Positions 37,067 to 46,169 of a stretch of DNA of 64,000 bases are shown piece by piece; positions within the stretch are counted from its first letter, which is position 1, and the number at the start of each line of letters is the position of its first letter. Below the pieces are notes generated by a model. That model saw only the letters and a program-made list of their open reading frames with translations, was not told where the DNA came from and made no database searches. The stretch is taken from positions 248,001-312,000 of the forward strand of contig NZ_JAMXQV010000006.1 in the NCBI RefSeq assembly GCF_024703995.1. The letters run 5' to 3'. Position numbers and translations under genes: made by a program. This DNA is from Amycolatopsis iheyensis. Lineage in GTDB: Bacteria > Actinomycetota > Actinomycetes > Mycobacteriales > Pseudonocardiaceae.

Positions 37067-38292
37067 GAGCCGGCCGCCTGCTGGGCGGCCTTGAGCGCCT
37101 GGTCGGCCGGCTGCTTCCCGGTCAGCGACGCCTGGATCGCGTCGGCCAGCGCCTGCGAAACCTTCGGGTACTTCTCGCCGAGCTCGGCGGTGCGGGAGCG
37201 GGCCGAGCCGACCTCGTCGACGAACGCCTGCATCGCGGGCTGCTGCGTGCCGAACTTCGCCGCGGTGGCCGTCTTCGACGGGATGTAGGCGTGCGCCTTG
37301 CTCCACTCGAGCATCGTCGGCTCGGACAGGACGCAGGAGAGCACCTTCCCGGCCGCCTGCTGGGCCGGGCCGCTGGTGACCGGCACGGTGCCGACTTCAC
37401 CGCCGAGCGCGACCACGGGCTTCGCGCCGGCCTGCGGCACCGGGATCGGGACGACGCCGTAGTGCAGGGACTTCTGCTCGTCGAGCCGGGCCAGGTTCCA
37501 GGAGCCGTTCACCATCATCGCCGCGTTGCCCGCGACGAACTGGTCGGCGACGTCGTTCTGGTTCCACGTCACCACCGACTTCGACGCGGAGCCGGAGTTC
37601 ACCAGGTCGGTCACGAACCGAAGCGCTTGCACGGACGCCGCGGAGTCCACTTGGGACAGTTCGGCGCCGTTGCTCCAGAAGAACGGCAGGAACTGCCAGG
37701 TGCCTTCTTCGGACGGGATCGCCGAAAAGGCCAGGCCGTACTTGCCGTCCTTGGTGAGCTTCGCCGCGGCGGCCTTCAGCTCGTCCCACGTCTTCGGCGG
37801 CTGGACCCCGGCCGCGGTGAGGAGGTCCTTGTTGTAGATCAGCGCGAGGCCGTTGACGCCGGGCGCGACCCCGTAGACCTTGCCCTGGTAGGTCCCGGCC
37901 TTGACGATGCTTTCGTAGTAGCCGTCGGTGGTGATGCCGTAGCTGTCCAACGGGGTCAGCGCGCCGGTCGCGGCGACCTGCTGCACCGTCGGGTTGTCGG
38001 TGAAGAGCAGGTTCGGCAGTGTCTTCGAACTCGCGCCCTGGAGGACCTTCGGCAGCATCTGCGCGGTCGGCACGGTCTGGCGCTGGATCTTGATCCCGGT
38101 CTGCGCCGCGCAGGTGTCGAGGATCTTCTGCCACGCCGCGGAACCCTGCTCGTCGGCGTAGTAGTCGAGCTCGGTGATCGACGAGGCGGGCGCGGCCCCT
38201 TCGCCGCTCGGCGGGGTGCTGGGGCTGGGGCTGCACGCGGCGAGCAACGTGGCGCTCGCGGCCAGGATCAGGGCGCGACGGGGTAGGGACAT
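37063..38292 (-). CDS. Extracellular sugar-binding lipoprotein (ABC transporter)
   Basis: The product is 409 aa. The lipoprotein signal peptide ends in LLAACSPS, so C20 is the lipidated residue, followed by a Ser/Pro/Gly linker. The body is SBP family 1: VYGVAPGVNGLALIYNKDLL and a W-rich sugar site including GTWQFLPFFWSNG. An AAGGAGGATC SD precedes the ATG. It is the first gene of the importer, and a possible operator lies at 38304-38320. The ligand is unknown but should match the GH31/GH3 pair. Confidence 0.92.
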   Translation of the reverse strand: MSLPRRALILAASATLLAACSPSPSTPPSGEGAAPASSITELDYYADEQGSAAWQKILDTCAAQTGIKIQRQTVPTAQMLPKVLQGASSKTLPNLLFTDNPTVQQVAATGALTPLDSYGITTDGYYESIVKAGTYQGKVYGVAPGVNGLALIYNKDLLTAAGVQPPKTWDELKAAAAKLTKDGKYGLAFSAIPSEEGTWQFLPFFWSNGAELSQVDSAASVQALRFVTDLVNSGSASKSVVTWNQNDVADQFVAGNAAMMVNGSWNLARLDEQKSLHYGVVPIPVPQAGAKPVVALGGEVGTVPVTSGPAQQAAGKVLSCVLSEPTMLEWSKAHAYIPSKTATAAKFGTQQPAMQAFVDEVGSARSRTAELGEKYPKVSQALADAIQASLTGKQPADQALKAAQQAAGS

Positions 38293-38303
38293 GGTGATCC
38301 TCC

Positions 38304-38320
38304 TTCGACGCTGGAGCGAA
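38304..38320 (-). promoter_or_regulatory. Candidate operator in front of the binding-protein gene
   Basis: TTCGACGCTGGAGCGAA is an interrupted inverted repeat (TTCG...CGAA) just upstream of the SD. It shares the TTCG/CGAA half-sites with the repeats between the LacI gene and the GH3 gene, which supports control by the adjacent LacI protein. Confidence 0.4.
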
Positions 38321-38326
38321 AAGCGG

Positions 38327-39334
38327 TCAAGCGCGGGGCGCGGCGGTGCTGTCGCGCCGGGTGAGACGAGGTCCGAGGAGCCGGACCTCCGGGGTGGTGT
38401 GGCCGGCGAGCCGGCGCATGGTCATCTCGACGGCCTGCGCCCCGACCTCCTCGGCGGGGATGGCGACCGTGGTCAGCGCGACCGGGTGCTGCTCGGCCAT
38501 GCTGTCCGGGCAGACCGCGACGACCGAGACGTCCTCGGGCACCCGCAGGCCGCGGTGGCGCAGGTCCGACAGCAGCCCGGGCAGCACCGCCTCGTTGTGC
38601 ACGACCAGGCCGGTCAGGTCCGGGTCGGCGGCGAACAGGTCGTCGAGGCAGGCGCTGACCGCTTCGTAGGAGTGGGCACACGGCCGGTTCGCCGCCCGGA
38701 CGTCCCGGCTCTTCGCGGCGTCGTCGAACCCGCGCAGGAACCGCGTCGCGTAGCTCGTGCCGCGCCGGTAGACGGCGGGGGAGGGGCCGATCAGCGCGAC
38801 CGAGCGGTGGCCGAGGTCGGCCAGGTGCGTGACGCACGCCGAGCCGGCGGCGGTGAAGTCCAGGTCCACGCAGCTCAGCCCGGCCGGGTGGTCGGGCACG
38901 CCGATGAGCACCACCGGCAGGTCGAGCGCGATGAGCATCGGCACCCGCGGGTCGGCGGCTTCGACGTCCATCACCATCAGCGCGTCGGCGATCGCCGACG
39001 ACGCCACCCGCTGCAGCGCGGCGGGGCCTTCGTCCTTGGTGAGCAGCAGCAGGTCGTGGTCGTACGCGCGGGCCGCGGTGACCGCCGAGGCGACGAACTC
39101 CATCACCACGGCCACGTTGAGGTCCGTGCGCAGCGGCACGACCAGCGCCAGCACGTTCGTCTTGCTGCTGGCGAGCGCGCGGGCCCCGGCGTGCGGGTGG
39201 TAGCCGAGCTTGCGGATACTCTCTTCCACCAACCGGCGGGTCTTCGGCGAGATCGAGCGCTTGCCGCTGATCACGTACGACACCGTGCTGGGGGCCACCC
39301 CCGCCGCGCTGGCGACGTCGTTGATCGTGACCAC
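38327..39334 (-). CDS. LacI-family transcriptional regulator
   Basis: The product is 335 aa. GTG at 39334 is preceded by AGGAGG. The N-terminal helix-turn-helix VTINDVASAAGVAPSTVS and hinge helix (LGYHPHAGARALAS) are classic for LacI/GalR. The periplasmic-binding-like effector domain follows. It is divergent from the secreted GH3 gene and sits at the head of the importer operon, so it most likely represses both in the absence of an oligosaccharide inducer. Confidence 0.93.
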   Translation of the reverse strand: MVTINDVASAAGVAPSTVSYVISGKRSISPKTRRLVEESIRKLGYHPHAGARALASSKTNVLALVVPLRTDLNVAVVMEFVASAVTAARAYDHDLLLLTKDEGPAALQRVASSAIADALMVMDVEAADPRVPMLIALDLPVVLIGVPDHPAGLSCVDLDFTAAGSACVTHLADLGHRSVALIGPSPAVYRRGTSYATRFLRGFDDAAKSRDVRAANRPCAHSYEAVSACLDDLFAADPDLTGLVVHNEAVLPGLLSDLRHRGLRVPEDVSVVAVCPDSMAEQHPVALTTVAIPAEEVGAQAVEMTMRRLAGHTTPEVRLLGPRLTRRDSTAAPRA

Positions 39335-39680
39335 GGGCGGCCTCCTGGGGACGGGGCGGGAGAACAGCGTCGAAGCGCATCGACGATGGCAAGAAGGTAA
39401 GTGACACCCGCCCGAAACACAAGCCGGATTTGCCGTCCGGAGATATTCGATTCGCATTCGACGATCATCGTCGTGGTCGAAACTGTCGAACGTCGCTGAT
39501 GACACGTCTTCCCGCAGCTCAGCCCGCAGATTTCGGCTCGACCCGGAGTTCCTGGGTGCGCTCCCAGGAAGCCTTGACCGGGCGCTCACACGGCTGTAAT
39601 AGTCGTCACCATCCTCACCTTCGACGCGAATGTTCCGCGCCGCGCCGTCGAAACGATTCGACGAATCCGGGAGGCTCTCC
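39335..39680. promoter_or_regulatory. Divergent promoter region lacI / GH3 with TCGA inverted repeats
   Basis: This 346-bp region is AT-richer than its surroundings and has no gene. Inverted repeats include TCGAAGCGCATCGA (39370-39383), TTCGACGCGAA (39620-39630) and TCGAAACGATTCGA (39648-39661). The last has perfect five-base arms and a central CG step, typical of LacI-family operators. It overlaps the leader of the GH3 gene. Further ATTCGA units lie at 39445 and 39456, and TCGAA units near 39477 and 39486. Confidence 0.6.
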
Positions 39681-42593
39681 GTGCACCGGTCCCCGCTCCG
39701 CCGTGCCCTCGTGCCACTGGTCGCCGCGACGCTGCTGCTGGCGCCCGCGCCGGCGCTCGCGGCCCCGCCACCGCCGTTCCGCGACCCGGCGTTGCCCCTG
39801 GCGACGCGGATCGACGACCTGCTGTCCCGGTTGACCGCGGACGAGAAGGTGTCGCTGCTGCACCAGTACGAGCCGGCCATCCCGCGGCTGGGCATCGGCG
39901 TGTTCAAGACCGGCACCGAAGCCCTGCACGGCGTCGCGTGGTCGACCGACTACGACGACAACGGCGCCGTCGTCAAAGCGGACGGCACGGTGTTCCCGCA
40001 GGCCATCGGCCTGGCGTCGACCTGGGACCCCGCGCTGGTCAAGCAGGTCGGCTCGGCCGTCGGACAGGAGGCGCGCGGCTTCAACGCGCGCAACCCGACG
40101 CTGTGGGGGCTCAACCTGTGGGCACCGGTGGTCAACCTGCTGCGCGACCCGCGCTGGGGCCGCAACGAAGAGGGCTACTCGGAGGACCCGTACCTCACCG
40201 GGCAGCTCGCGACGGCCTACGGCCACGGCATCCAGGGTGACGACCCGCGGTACCTGCAGGCCGCGCCCACGCTGAAGCACTACCTCGCCTACAACAACGA
40301 GGTCAGCCGGGACACGAGCAACTCTTCGGTGCCGCCGAAGATCCTGCACGACTACGACGAGCAGGCGTTCAAGATCCCGCTCCGAGCGGGTGCGGCCAAC
40401 GGCGTCATGCCGTCGTACAACCTGGTCAACGGGCGGCCGAACACGGTGAGCCCGGACCTCGGCGGCGTACTGCGGAAGTGGGCCCCGCGGGACATCGCGG
40501 TCGTCAGCGACGCCGGGGCGCCGGCCAACCTGGTCAACTCCGAGAAGTACTACGCCACCAAGGCCGAGGCGGACGCCGCGGCGATCAAGGCAGGGCTCGA
40601 CAGTTTCACCGACAACGACACCAACGGCTCGATCACCGTCGAGGCCGTCAAGGAAGCGCTGTCACGGGGGCTGCTGACCATGGCCGACGTCGAGAACGCC
40701 GACCGGCACCTGCTGTCGCTGCGGTTCCGGCTCGGCGAGTTCGACCCGCCCGGCCGGAACCCGTACGCGAAGATCACGCCCGCGGTCATCAACTCCCCGG
40801 CGCACCGGGCGCTCGCCCGGAAGGCGGCCGACGAACAGGTCGTCCTGCTGCGCAACGACGACAACGCGCTCCCGCTCGACGCGGCGAAGACGAAGAAGGT
40901 CGCGGTCGTCGGCCCGCTGTCCGACACGCTGTACGAGGACTGGTACAGCGGCGCGATGCCCTACCGCGTCACGCCGAAGCAGGGCGTCGAGGAACGGCTC
41001 GGCGCCCCGGTCGCCTCGTCCGAAGGCGTCGACCGGATCGCGCTCAAGGACCTCGCCACCGGCCGCTACCTCACCGCGCCCGCCACACCCGGCAAGGTGA
41101 CCGCGGGCGGCACCACCGCGGGGCCGGCGGAGTCCTTTGACGTCTACGACTGGGGCGCGGGCAAGAACACCCTGCGCGCCGCGGCCAACGGCAGGTTCCT
41201 GAGCTACTCCGGCGGCGCGCTGGTGAACGACGCCGACCAGCCGTCCGGGTGGTTCGTGCAGCAGCAGCTGAAGCTCGACCCGCAGCCCGACGGCAGCTAC
41301 GTGCTCGAATACGCCGGCAACGAGGTCACCGAGCCGTGGTTCGGCCCGAACCGGTTCGCGGTCCTCGGCGCCGACGGGGTCCTGACGATCTCCGCGCCCG
41401 ACGCCGCCCACGCGACGAAGTTCGGGCGGGACGTGGTGCGCAGCGGCGTCGCCGACGCCGTCGCCGCGGCCCGAGGGGCGGACACGGCGGTGGTCGTGGT
41501 CGGCAGCATGCCGTTCATCAACGGCCGCGAGGCGAACGACCGGACGAGCACCGCCTTGGCCCCGGCGCAACGGGCGCTGATCGAGGCCGTGCACCAGGCG
41601 AACCCGCACACCGTGGTCGTGGCGGAGAACAGCTACCCGACGACCGGCTGGGACACGCTGCCGGTGCCCGGGCTCGTCTGGACCAGCCACGCCGGCCAGG
41701 AGACCGGGCACGCGGTCGCCGACGTGCTCTTCGGGGACGTGAACCCGAGCGGGCGGCTCACGCAGACCTGGTACGCCTCCGACGCGGGACTGCCGAGCAT
41801 CCTGGACTACGACATCGCGAAGACCGGGCTGACCTACCAGTACTACCGCGGGAAGCCGTTGTACCCCTTCGGTTACGGGCTCGGCTACACGAGCTTCCGC
41901 TACGGCTCGGTGCGGGCCTCGCGGGTCGGCGGCGTGATCCGGGTGAGCGCCGAGGTGACGAACACCGGCGCCCGCGCCGGCACCGACGTCGTCCAGCTCT
42001 ATTCGAGCGGGCCGCGGTTGCGTGACTTCTCGCGCGTGACGCTGAAGCCGCACGAGACACGGACCGTCCGGTTCGAGGTGCCGATCGCGGACCTCGCCGC
42101 GTGGGACGTCTCCCGCGACCGGTCCGTGGTGGCTGAAGGACTGTACGAGTTCTCGGTGGGGCACAACGCAGCCGACCGCACGGCGGCGCGCCCGGTCTTC
42201 GTGCCGGGGGAGCGGCCGGCACCCCGCGACCTGAGCCGGTCCACGCCCGCGCAGAACTTCGACGACTACGCCGGGACGACGTTGACGGACACGGCGAAGA
42301 CGGCGGGCACGTCGGTCGCGGCGGTGGCGGGGAGCTGGCTGGCGTACCGCGACGTCGCGCTCGACGGGCCCGCCCGGTTCACCGCGTCGGTGTCCACAGT
42401 GGAGCCGTCCCGCGTCACGGTCCGGCTGGACGCACCGACCGGCCGGGTCGTGGGCACGGCGAACGTGCCGAGCTCGGGCGACCGGTACACGTACACGACG
42501 GTGACGGCCGACCTGGCGAAGGTGGCGGGCCGCCACGACGTCTACCTCACCTTCGACGGCCCGGCGAACCTGGCGACGTTCTCCCTGCGCTAG
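39681..42593 (+). CDS. Secreted GH3 beta-xylosidase/beta-glucosidase with inserted and C-terminal accessory domains
   Basis: The product is about 970 aa. GTG at 39681 with a GGGAGG SD gives a clean signal peptide (HRSPLRRALVPLV...ALAA); an upstream ATG at 39630 lacks these features. GH3 N-domain motifs are TGTEALHGVAW and the nucleophile region VVSDAG near residue 276. The C-domain includes DEQVVLLRND. An extra ~150-residue beta-rich insert follows (LATGRYLTAP...NGRFLSYSGG, about residues 455-580), resembling a fascin/beta-trefoil or PA14-like binding module. It ends with an FnIII-like domain and a CBM6-like domain. EALHGV favours beta-xylosidase-type substrates. Confidence 0.9.
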   Translation: MHRSPLRRALVPLVAATLLLAPAPALAAPPPPFRDPALPLATRIDDLLSRLTADEKVSLLHQYEPAIPRLGIGVFKTGTEALHGVAWSTDYDDNGAVVKADGTVFPQAIGLASTWDPALVKQVGSAVGQEARGFNARNPTLWGLNLWAPVVNLLRDPRWGRNEEGYSEDPYLTGQLATAYGHGIQGDDPRYLQAAPTLKHYLAYNNEVSRDTSNSSVPPKILHDYDEQAFKIPLRAGAANGVMPSYNLVNGRPNTVSPDLGGVLRKWAPRDIAVVSDAGAPANLVNSEKYYATKAEADAAAIKAGLDSFTDNDTNGSITVEAVKEALSRGLLTMADVENADRHLLSLRFRLGEFDPPGRNPYAKITPAVINSPAHRALARKAADEQVVLLRNDDNALPLDAAKTKKVAVVGPLSDTLYEDWYSGAMPYRVTPKQGVEERLGAPVASSEGVDRIALKDLATGRYLTAPATPGKVTAGGTTAGPAESFDVYDWGAGKNTLRAAANGRFLSYSGGALVNDADQPSGWFVQQQLKLDPQPDGSYVLEYAGNEVTEPWFGPNRFAVLGADGVLTISAPDAAHATKFGRDVVRSGVADAVAAARGADTAVVVVGSMPFINGREANDRTSTALAPAQRALIEAVHQANPHTVVVAENSYPTTGWDTLPVPGLVWTSHAGQETGHAVADVLFGDVNPSGRLTQTWYASDAGLPSILDYDIAKTGLTYQYYRGKPLYPFGYGLGYTSFRYGSVRASRVGGVIRVSAEVTNTGARAGTDVVQLYSSGPRLRDFSRVTLKPHETRTVRFEVPIADLAAWDVSRDRSVVAEGLYEFSVGHNAADRTAARPVFVPGERPAPRDLSRSTPAQNFDDYAGTTLTDTAKTAGTSVAAVAGSWLAYRDVALDGPARFTASVSTVEPSRVTVRLDAPTGRVVGTANVPSSGDRYTYTTVTADLAKVAGRHDVYLTFDGPANLATFSLR

Positions 42594-43804
42594 AACCAGT
42601 GCAGGCAGTGCGGGGCGCGCTCGCCGCGGAAGAGCGTGTCGGCGAGCGCGGCCGCGCCCGGGTGGTGGGCGCGGATGTGCCCGGCCCGCACCAGCGTGCT
42701 CGGGGCGATGCCGCCGAGGTAGACCGAGCCGAGGTCGCTCACGTCCAGGGAGAGGTCGGGCTCCCGGTCGGTGGGGGAGCACTCGGCCTTGCCGTCCCGC
42801 ACGGACAGCAGGTAGCGGTTTTGCTCGCCGAAGAACGGGTCGCCGACGTCGAGGACCAGCTCGCCGTCGTTGAACCAGCCGCGGGCGGTCAGCGCACGCG
42901 GGACGTCCAGCAGCCGCACCCAGAGCCAGTCGGTCTCGTCGGTGACCTGGGCAGCGCGGAGGTCGGCGAGCTGCCAGCGCAGCGGGTGCCCGGGCGGACT
43001 GTGCTTGAACACCACCTGGGTGACCAGGTCGTGGTTCAGCACGAACCGCGCCAAGGACGAGTACACGGCGTCGTCGGTGGTGATCGTCTCGTCGACGGTC
43101 AGCGTGGTCTCGGGTTCGCCGAGCGAATAGCTGGCGTACCCGTCGGGGACGCCGTCGGCGTCGCGGTGGACGGCGACGTACCGCGGCGTCGGGGCGATCG
43201 GCGGCTTGCCCGCGCGGGCGGTCCACCAGCGGTGCGGCCGGGACAACGCGCCGGGCTGGGCGCGGCGGTACCGGTCGTAGATCTCTTCCAGCAGTTCGCC
43301 GCAATCGGCCCGCCGCAGGACCTCGATCGACCCGGCGCCGGCCTCGGCGTCCCCGCGTGGGGCGGCGAAGGCGGCCTGGTGCCGGCGCACGGTCAGTCGT
43401 TGGGTGGTGGTCGACGGCCCGTAGCCGAACCGGCGGTAGATCACCGCTTCGGAGGCCAGCAGCACGGCGAGGAACTCTCCACGGGCCCGCAGATCGGTGA
43501 GCTGGTGGCGCATCATCGCGGTGAGCGCGCCCCGGCGCCGGTGCGAGGGCAGGACGCCGACGGCGGTCACGCCCGCGGCCGGGACGAGCGTCTCCCCGGG
43601 CAGCGTCAGCTCGAAGGAATACGCGCCCGCGGTGCCGACGGGCCGCCCGTCCGCCACGGCGAGCAGGTTGCGGTCCATCTCCAGCGCCGAGTACCAGACC
43701 CCGCCACCGTCGTCGGACGGCGTCTCGGGGAAGCGGCCCAGCGCGGCGTGGAAGGTGGCGACGAAGGCGTCGAGGTCCTGCTCGGTGGTGGCACGGGTCT
43801 CCAT
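42590..43804 (-). CDS. Eis-like GNAT N-acetyltransferase
   Basis: The product is 404 aa and converges on the GH3 gene with a 4-bp overlap. The acetyl-CoA motif is GVLPSHRRRGALTAMM near residue 80, and the acid-Tyr region is YRRFGYG near 120. The C-terminal half matches the SCP2-like Eis fold. The chain ends in ...CLHWF: in Eis the carboxylate of the C-terminal Phe is the general base, so this feature is retained. Family members multi-acetylate aminoglycosides or polyamines. The natural substrate is unknown. Confidence 0.88.
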   Translation of the reverse strand: METRATTEQDLDAFVATFHAALGRFPETPSDDGGGVWYSALEMDRNLLAVADGRPVGTAGAYSFELTLPGETLVPAAGVTAVGVLPSHRRRGALTAMMRHQLTDLRARGEFLAVLLASEAVIYRRFGYGPSTTTQRLTVRRHQAAFAAPRGDAEAGAGSIEVLRRADCGELLEEIYDRYRRAQPGALSRPHRWWTARAGKPPIAPTPRYVAVHRDADGVPDGYASYSLGEPETTLTVDETITTDDAVYSSLARFVLNHDLVTQVVFKHSPPGHPLRWQLADLRAAQVTDETDWLWVRLLDVPRALTARGWFNDGELVLDVGDPFFGEQNRYLLSVRDGKAECSPTDREPDLSLDVSDLGSVYLGGIAPSTLVRAGHIRAHHPGAAALADTLFRGERAPHCLHWF

Positions 43805-43845
43805 CGGCCCAGTCCAGTGCCCGGGGCGGTGGTCGATCAAGTGAA

Positions 43846-44661
43846 TTACCGCTTCCGGCCGACTCCGGCGTAGGGCAGCGCGTTGATCGCCGGGTCGTCG
43901 GACATGTCGCCGGCGCCCTCGGGGTTCCACATCGCGCAGCCGACCAGGCCCGGGTCCACCAGCTCGAAGCCCGCGAAGAAGCGCATGATCTCGTCGTGCG
44001 TGCGGGGGACCGGCTGGTTCTGCTGGTCCTGCCGGCTCTTGTAGACCTCGACGGCCTCGTCGAGCCGCTCGGACTCCGAGTCCGCCGCGACGTGCGAGAC
44101 GGCGAAGTAGCTGCCCGGCGCCAGCCGGTCGCGGTAGCGGGCGACGATGCCGGCCGGGTCCCACGTGTCGGGTACGAAGTGCAGGAGCAGCAACATGAAC
44201 AGCCCGGTCGGCTGGTCCGGGTCGAGCAGCCCGCGGGCGCCCTCGAAGACGTCGTTGACGTCCCGTAGGTCGGCCTGTACCACCGTGCAGTTTTCGTTGC
44301 CCTGCAACAACAACTGGCTGTGGGCGACCGCGACGGACTCGCGGTCGACGTAGACCACCCGGCACGCCGGGTCGACCTGCTGCACGATCTCGTGCAGGTT
44401 CCCTGCGGTCGGGATCCCGGAGCCGATGTCGAGGAACTGCCGGACCCCGGCGCGGACCATGAACCGCGCGGCGCGGCGCAGGAACGCGCGGTTGAGGCGG
44501 GCCGCGTCGCGCACCCCCGGCATGATCTTGAGGATCTGCTCGCCGAGCGCCCGGTCGGCGGCGAAGTTGTGGTCGCCGTCGAGCCAGAAGTCGTACACCC
44601 GCGCCGGGTTCGGCACCGTGGTGTCGATCTCCGGTGGCACCCAGCTCAGCTCGCCCGTCAC
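43846..44661 (-). CDS. SAM-dependent methyltransferase-like protein (PF04672/DUF574 family)
   Basis: The product is 271 aa with a GTG start. It begins with the family's hallmark PNPARVYDFWLDGDHNFAAD. The SAM-binding FLDIGSGIPTAGNLHEI and acidic VVYVDRES follow. These proteins are multiplied in actinomycete genomes and mostly lack an assigned substrate. It is divergent from the P450 gene, with 108 bp between them, and upstream of the Eis-like gene on the same strand. Confidence 0.9.
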   Translation of the reverse strand: MTGELSWVPPEIDTTVPNPARVYDFWLDGDHNFAADRALGEQILKIMPGVRDAARLNRAFLRRAARFMVRAGVRQFLDIGSGIPTAGNLHEIVQQVDPACRVVYVDRESVAVAHSQLLLQGNENCTVVQADLRDVNDVFEGARGLLDPDQPTGLFMLLLLHFVPDTWDPAGIVARYRDRLAPGSYFAVSHVAADSESERLDEAVEVYKSRQDQQNQPVPRTHDEIMRFFAGFELVDPGLVGCAMWNPEGAGDMSDDPAINALPYAGVGRKR

Positions 44662-44769
44662 CGGGACCTCCCACCCTCGCGCTCCCTTGAGGTGGGGGAG
44701 TGTAGCGCTCTCCTCCGTTCGTGTGGACTCACGATCGGGGCACTGGCCGCGCGGCTAGGGTGACCCGTC

Positions 44770-46098
44770 ATGACGGACGCGCGTCCCGTTCCCGGCCGCT
44801 GGCCGCTGCTCGGCCACACGGTGCCCCTGCTGCGTGACCCGCTGAAGCTCTTCACTTCCCTTCCGGCGCACGGAGAAGTCGTCGAACTCCGGCTCGGGCC
44901 GCTGCCGGTGCACGTGGTCACCACGCCGGAGCTGGCGTGGCGGGTGCTGGCCACCGACGCCGACAAGTTCGACAAGGGGATCGTCTTCGACAAGATGCGC
45001 CCGCTCTTCGGCGACGGGCTGGCCACCTCGAACGGCGAGCTGAACCGCCGCCAGCGGCGGCTGGTGATGCCCGCGTTCGGGCGCAGCCGGATCGAGGGCT
45101 ACGCCGAAACGACGATCACGAAGCTGGCCGAGGAGCTGGTGGGCTCCTGGCGGCCCGGCGAAGTCGTCGAGTTCGACCGGCGGATGCAGGACCTCGTGCT
45201 CACCATCGCGGGCCAGACCCTCTTCTCCACCGCCCTCGGCGAAGACGCGCTCGCCGAGATCCAGCGCTCGATCCCGGTGATGCTGAAGTACGTGCTGATC
45301 CGGGCGTTCTCCCCGAAGTTCGTGGAGAAGCTGCCCATCCCGGCGAACCGCGCGTTCGACGCCGCGGCCGCGCGCCTGCGCGCGGTCATCGGCGAAACCG
45401 TGGTCAGCGCCCGCGAACAGGGCGCCGACCACGGTGACCTGCTGTCGATGCTGCTGCTGGCCCGCGACGAGGACACCGGCGAGGGCATGTCCGACCGGCA
45501 GGTGCACGACGAGGTCATCACGATCCTCACCACCGGCGCGGAGACCACCGCCGTCGCGCTGGCCTGGTTCTTCCACGAGCTCGGGCAGCACCGGGAAGTC
45601 GAGCGGCGCTTCCACGCGGAGGTCGACGAAGTCCTCGGCGGCCGCGCCGCGCGGTTCGAGGACCTGCCGGATCTGGTGTACACGAACCAGATCGTCCACG
45701 AGATCGTCCGCCGCACGCCCCCGCTGATCCTCATGCGCCGCGCCCGCGAAGACGTCGAGCTCGGCGGCGTCCGGATCCCGGCGGGCAGCGAGGTCGCGGT
45801 CAGCCAGCACACCCTGCACCGGGACCCGCGCTGGTTCCCCGAACCGGAGCGCTTCGACCCCGGCCGCTGGGCGCCCGGCCGCACCGAGGACCTGCCGAAG
45901 GGCGCGTACATCCCGTTCGGGGCCGGCCCGCGGCTGTGCCCGGGGCACGTGTTCGCGCCGACGGAGATCGCCATCGTCGCGGCGACCATCGGCGCGCGGT
46001 GGCGGCTCGTTCCGGTGCCGGGCAAGAAAGTCCGGGCGCAGCTGAAGGCGACCATGCAGCCGAACCGGCTGCCGATGACCGTGGTGCCGCGGACCTGA
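44770..46098 (+). CDS. Cytochrome P450
   Basis: The product is 442 aa. It has the I-helix TTGAETTAVAL near residue 255, the ExxR pair in EIVRR near 312, and the heme-binding FGAGPRLCPGHVF near 384-396 with the thiolate Cys. The overall sequence resembles bacterial P450s with eukaryote-like features that act on terpenoids (pentalenene-oxygenase type), but no terpene synthase is nearby. It is the only gene of its transcription unit on this strand before the secreted hydrolase. Confidence 0.92.
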   Translation: MTDARPVPGRWPLLGHTVPLLRDPLKLFTSLPAHGEVVELRLGPLPVHVVTTPELAWRVLATDADKFDKGIVFDKMRPLFGDGLATSNGELNRRQRRLVMPAFGRSRIEGYAETTITKLAEELVGSWRPGEVVEFDRRMQDLVLTIAGQTLFSTALGEDALAEIQRSIPVMLKYVLIRAFSPKFVEKLPIPANRAFDAAAARLRAVIGETVVSAREQGADHGDLLSMLLLARDEDTGEGMSDRQVHDEVITILTTGAETTAVALAWFFHELGQHREVERRFHAEVDEVLGGRAARFEDLPDLVYTNQIVHEIVRRTPPLILMRRAREDVELGGVRIPAGSEVAVSQHTLHRDPRWFPEPERFDPGRWAPGRTEDLPKGAYIPFGAGPRLCPGHVFAPTEIAIVAATIGARWRLVPVPGKKVRAQLKATMQPNRLPMTVVPRT

Positions 46099-46169
46099 CG
46101 GTACCCGTTCGGCTACCGGGTGTAGTGTTCCGGAGTTCCTTCACCTGTCCGAGTCCGGAGGAGTGCGGC

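Noticed and set aside
39630..39680. Upstream ATG at 39630 as start of the secreted GH3 gene
   Set aside because: It would place 17 residues ahead of a clean signal peptide and lacks an SD; GTG 39681 has GGGAGG at the right distance.
44662..44769. Hairpin-like CTCCCACC...GGTGGGGG in the methyltransferase/P450 divergent region
   Set aside because: The arms are imperfectly placed with a long loop, and the region is only 108 bp; not distinct enough to call as a regulatory element.
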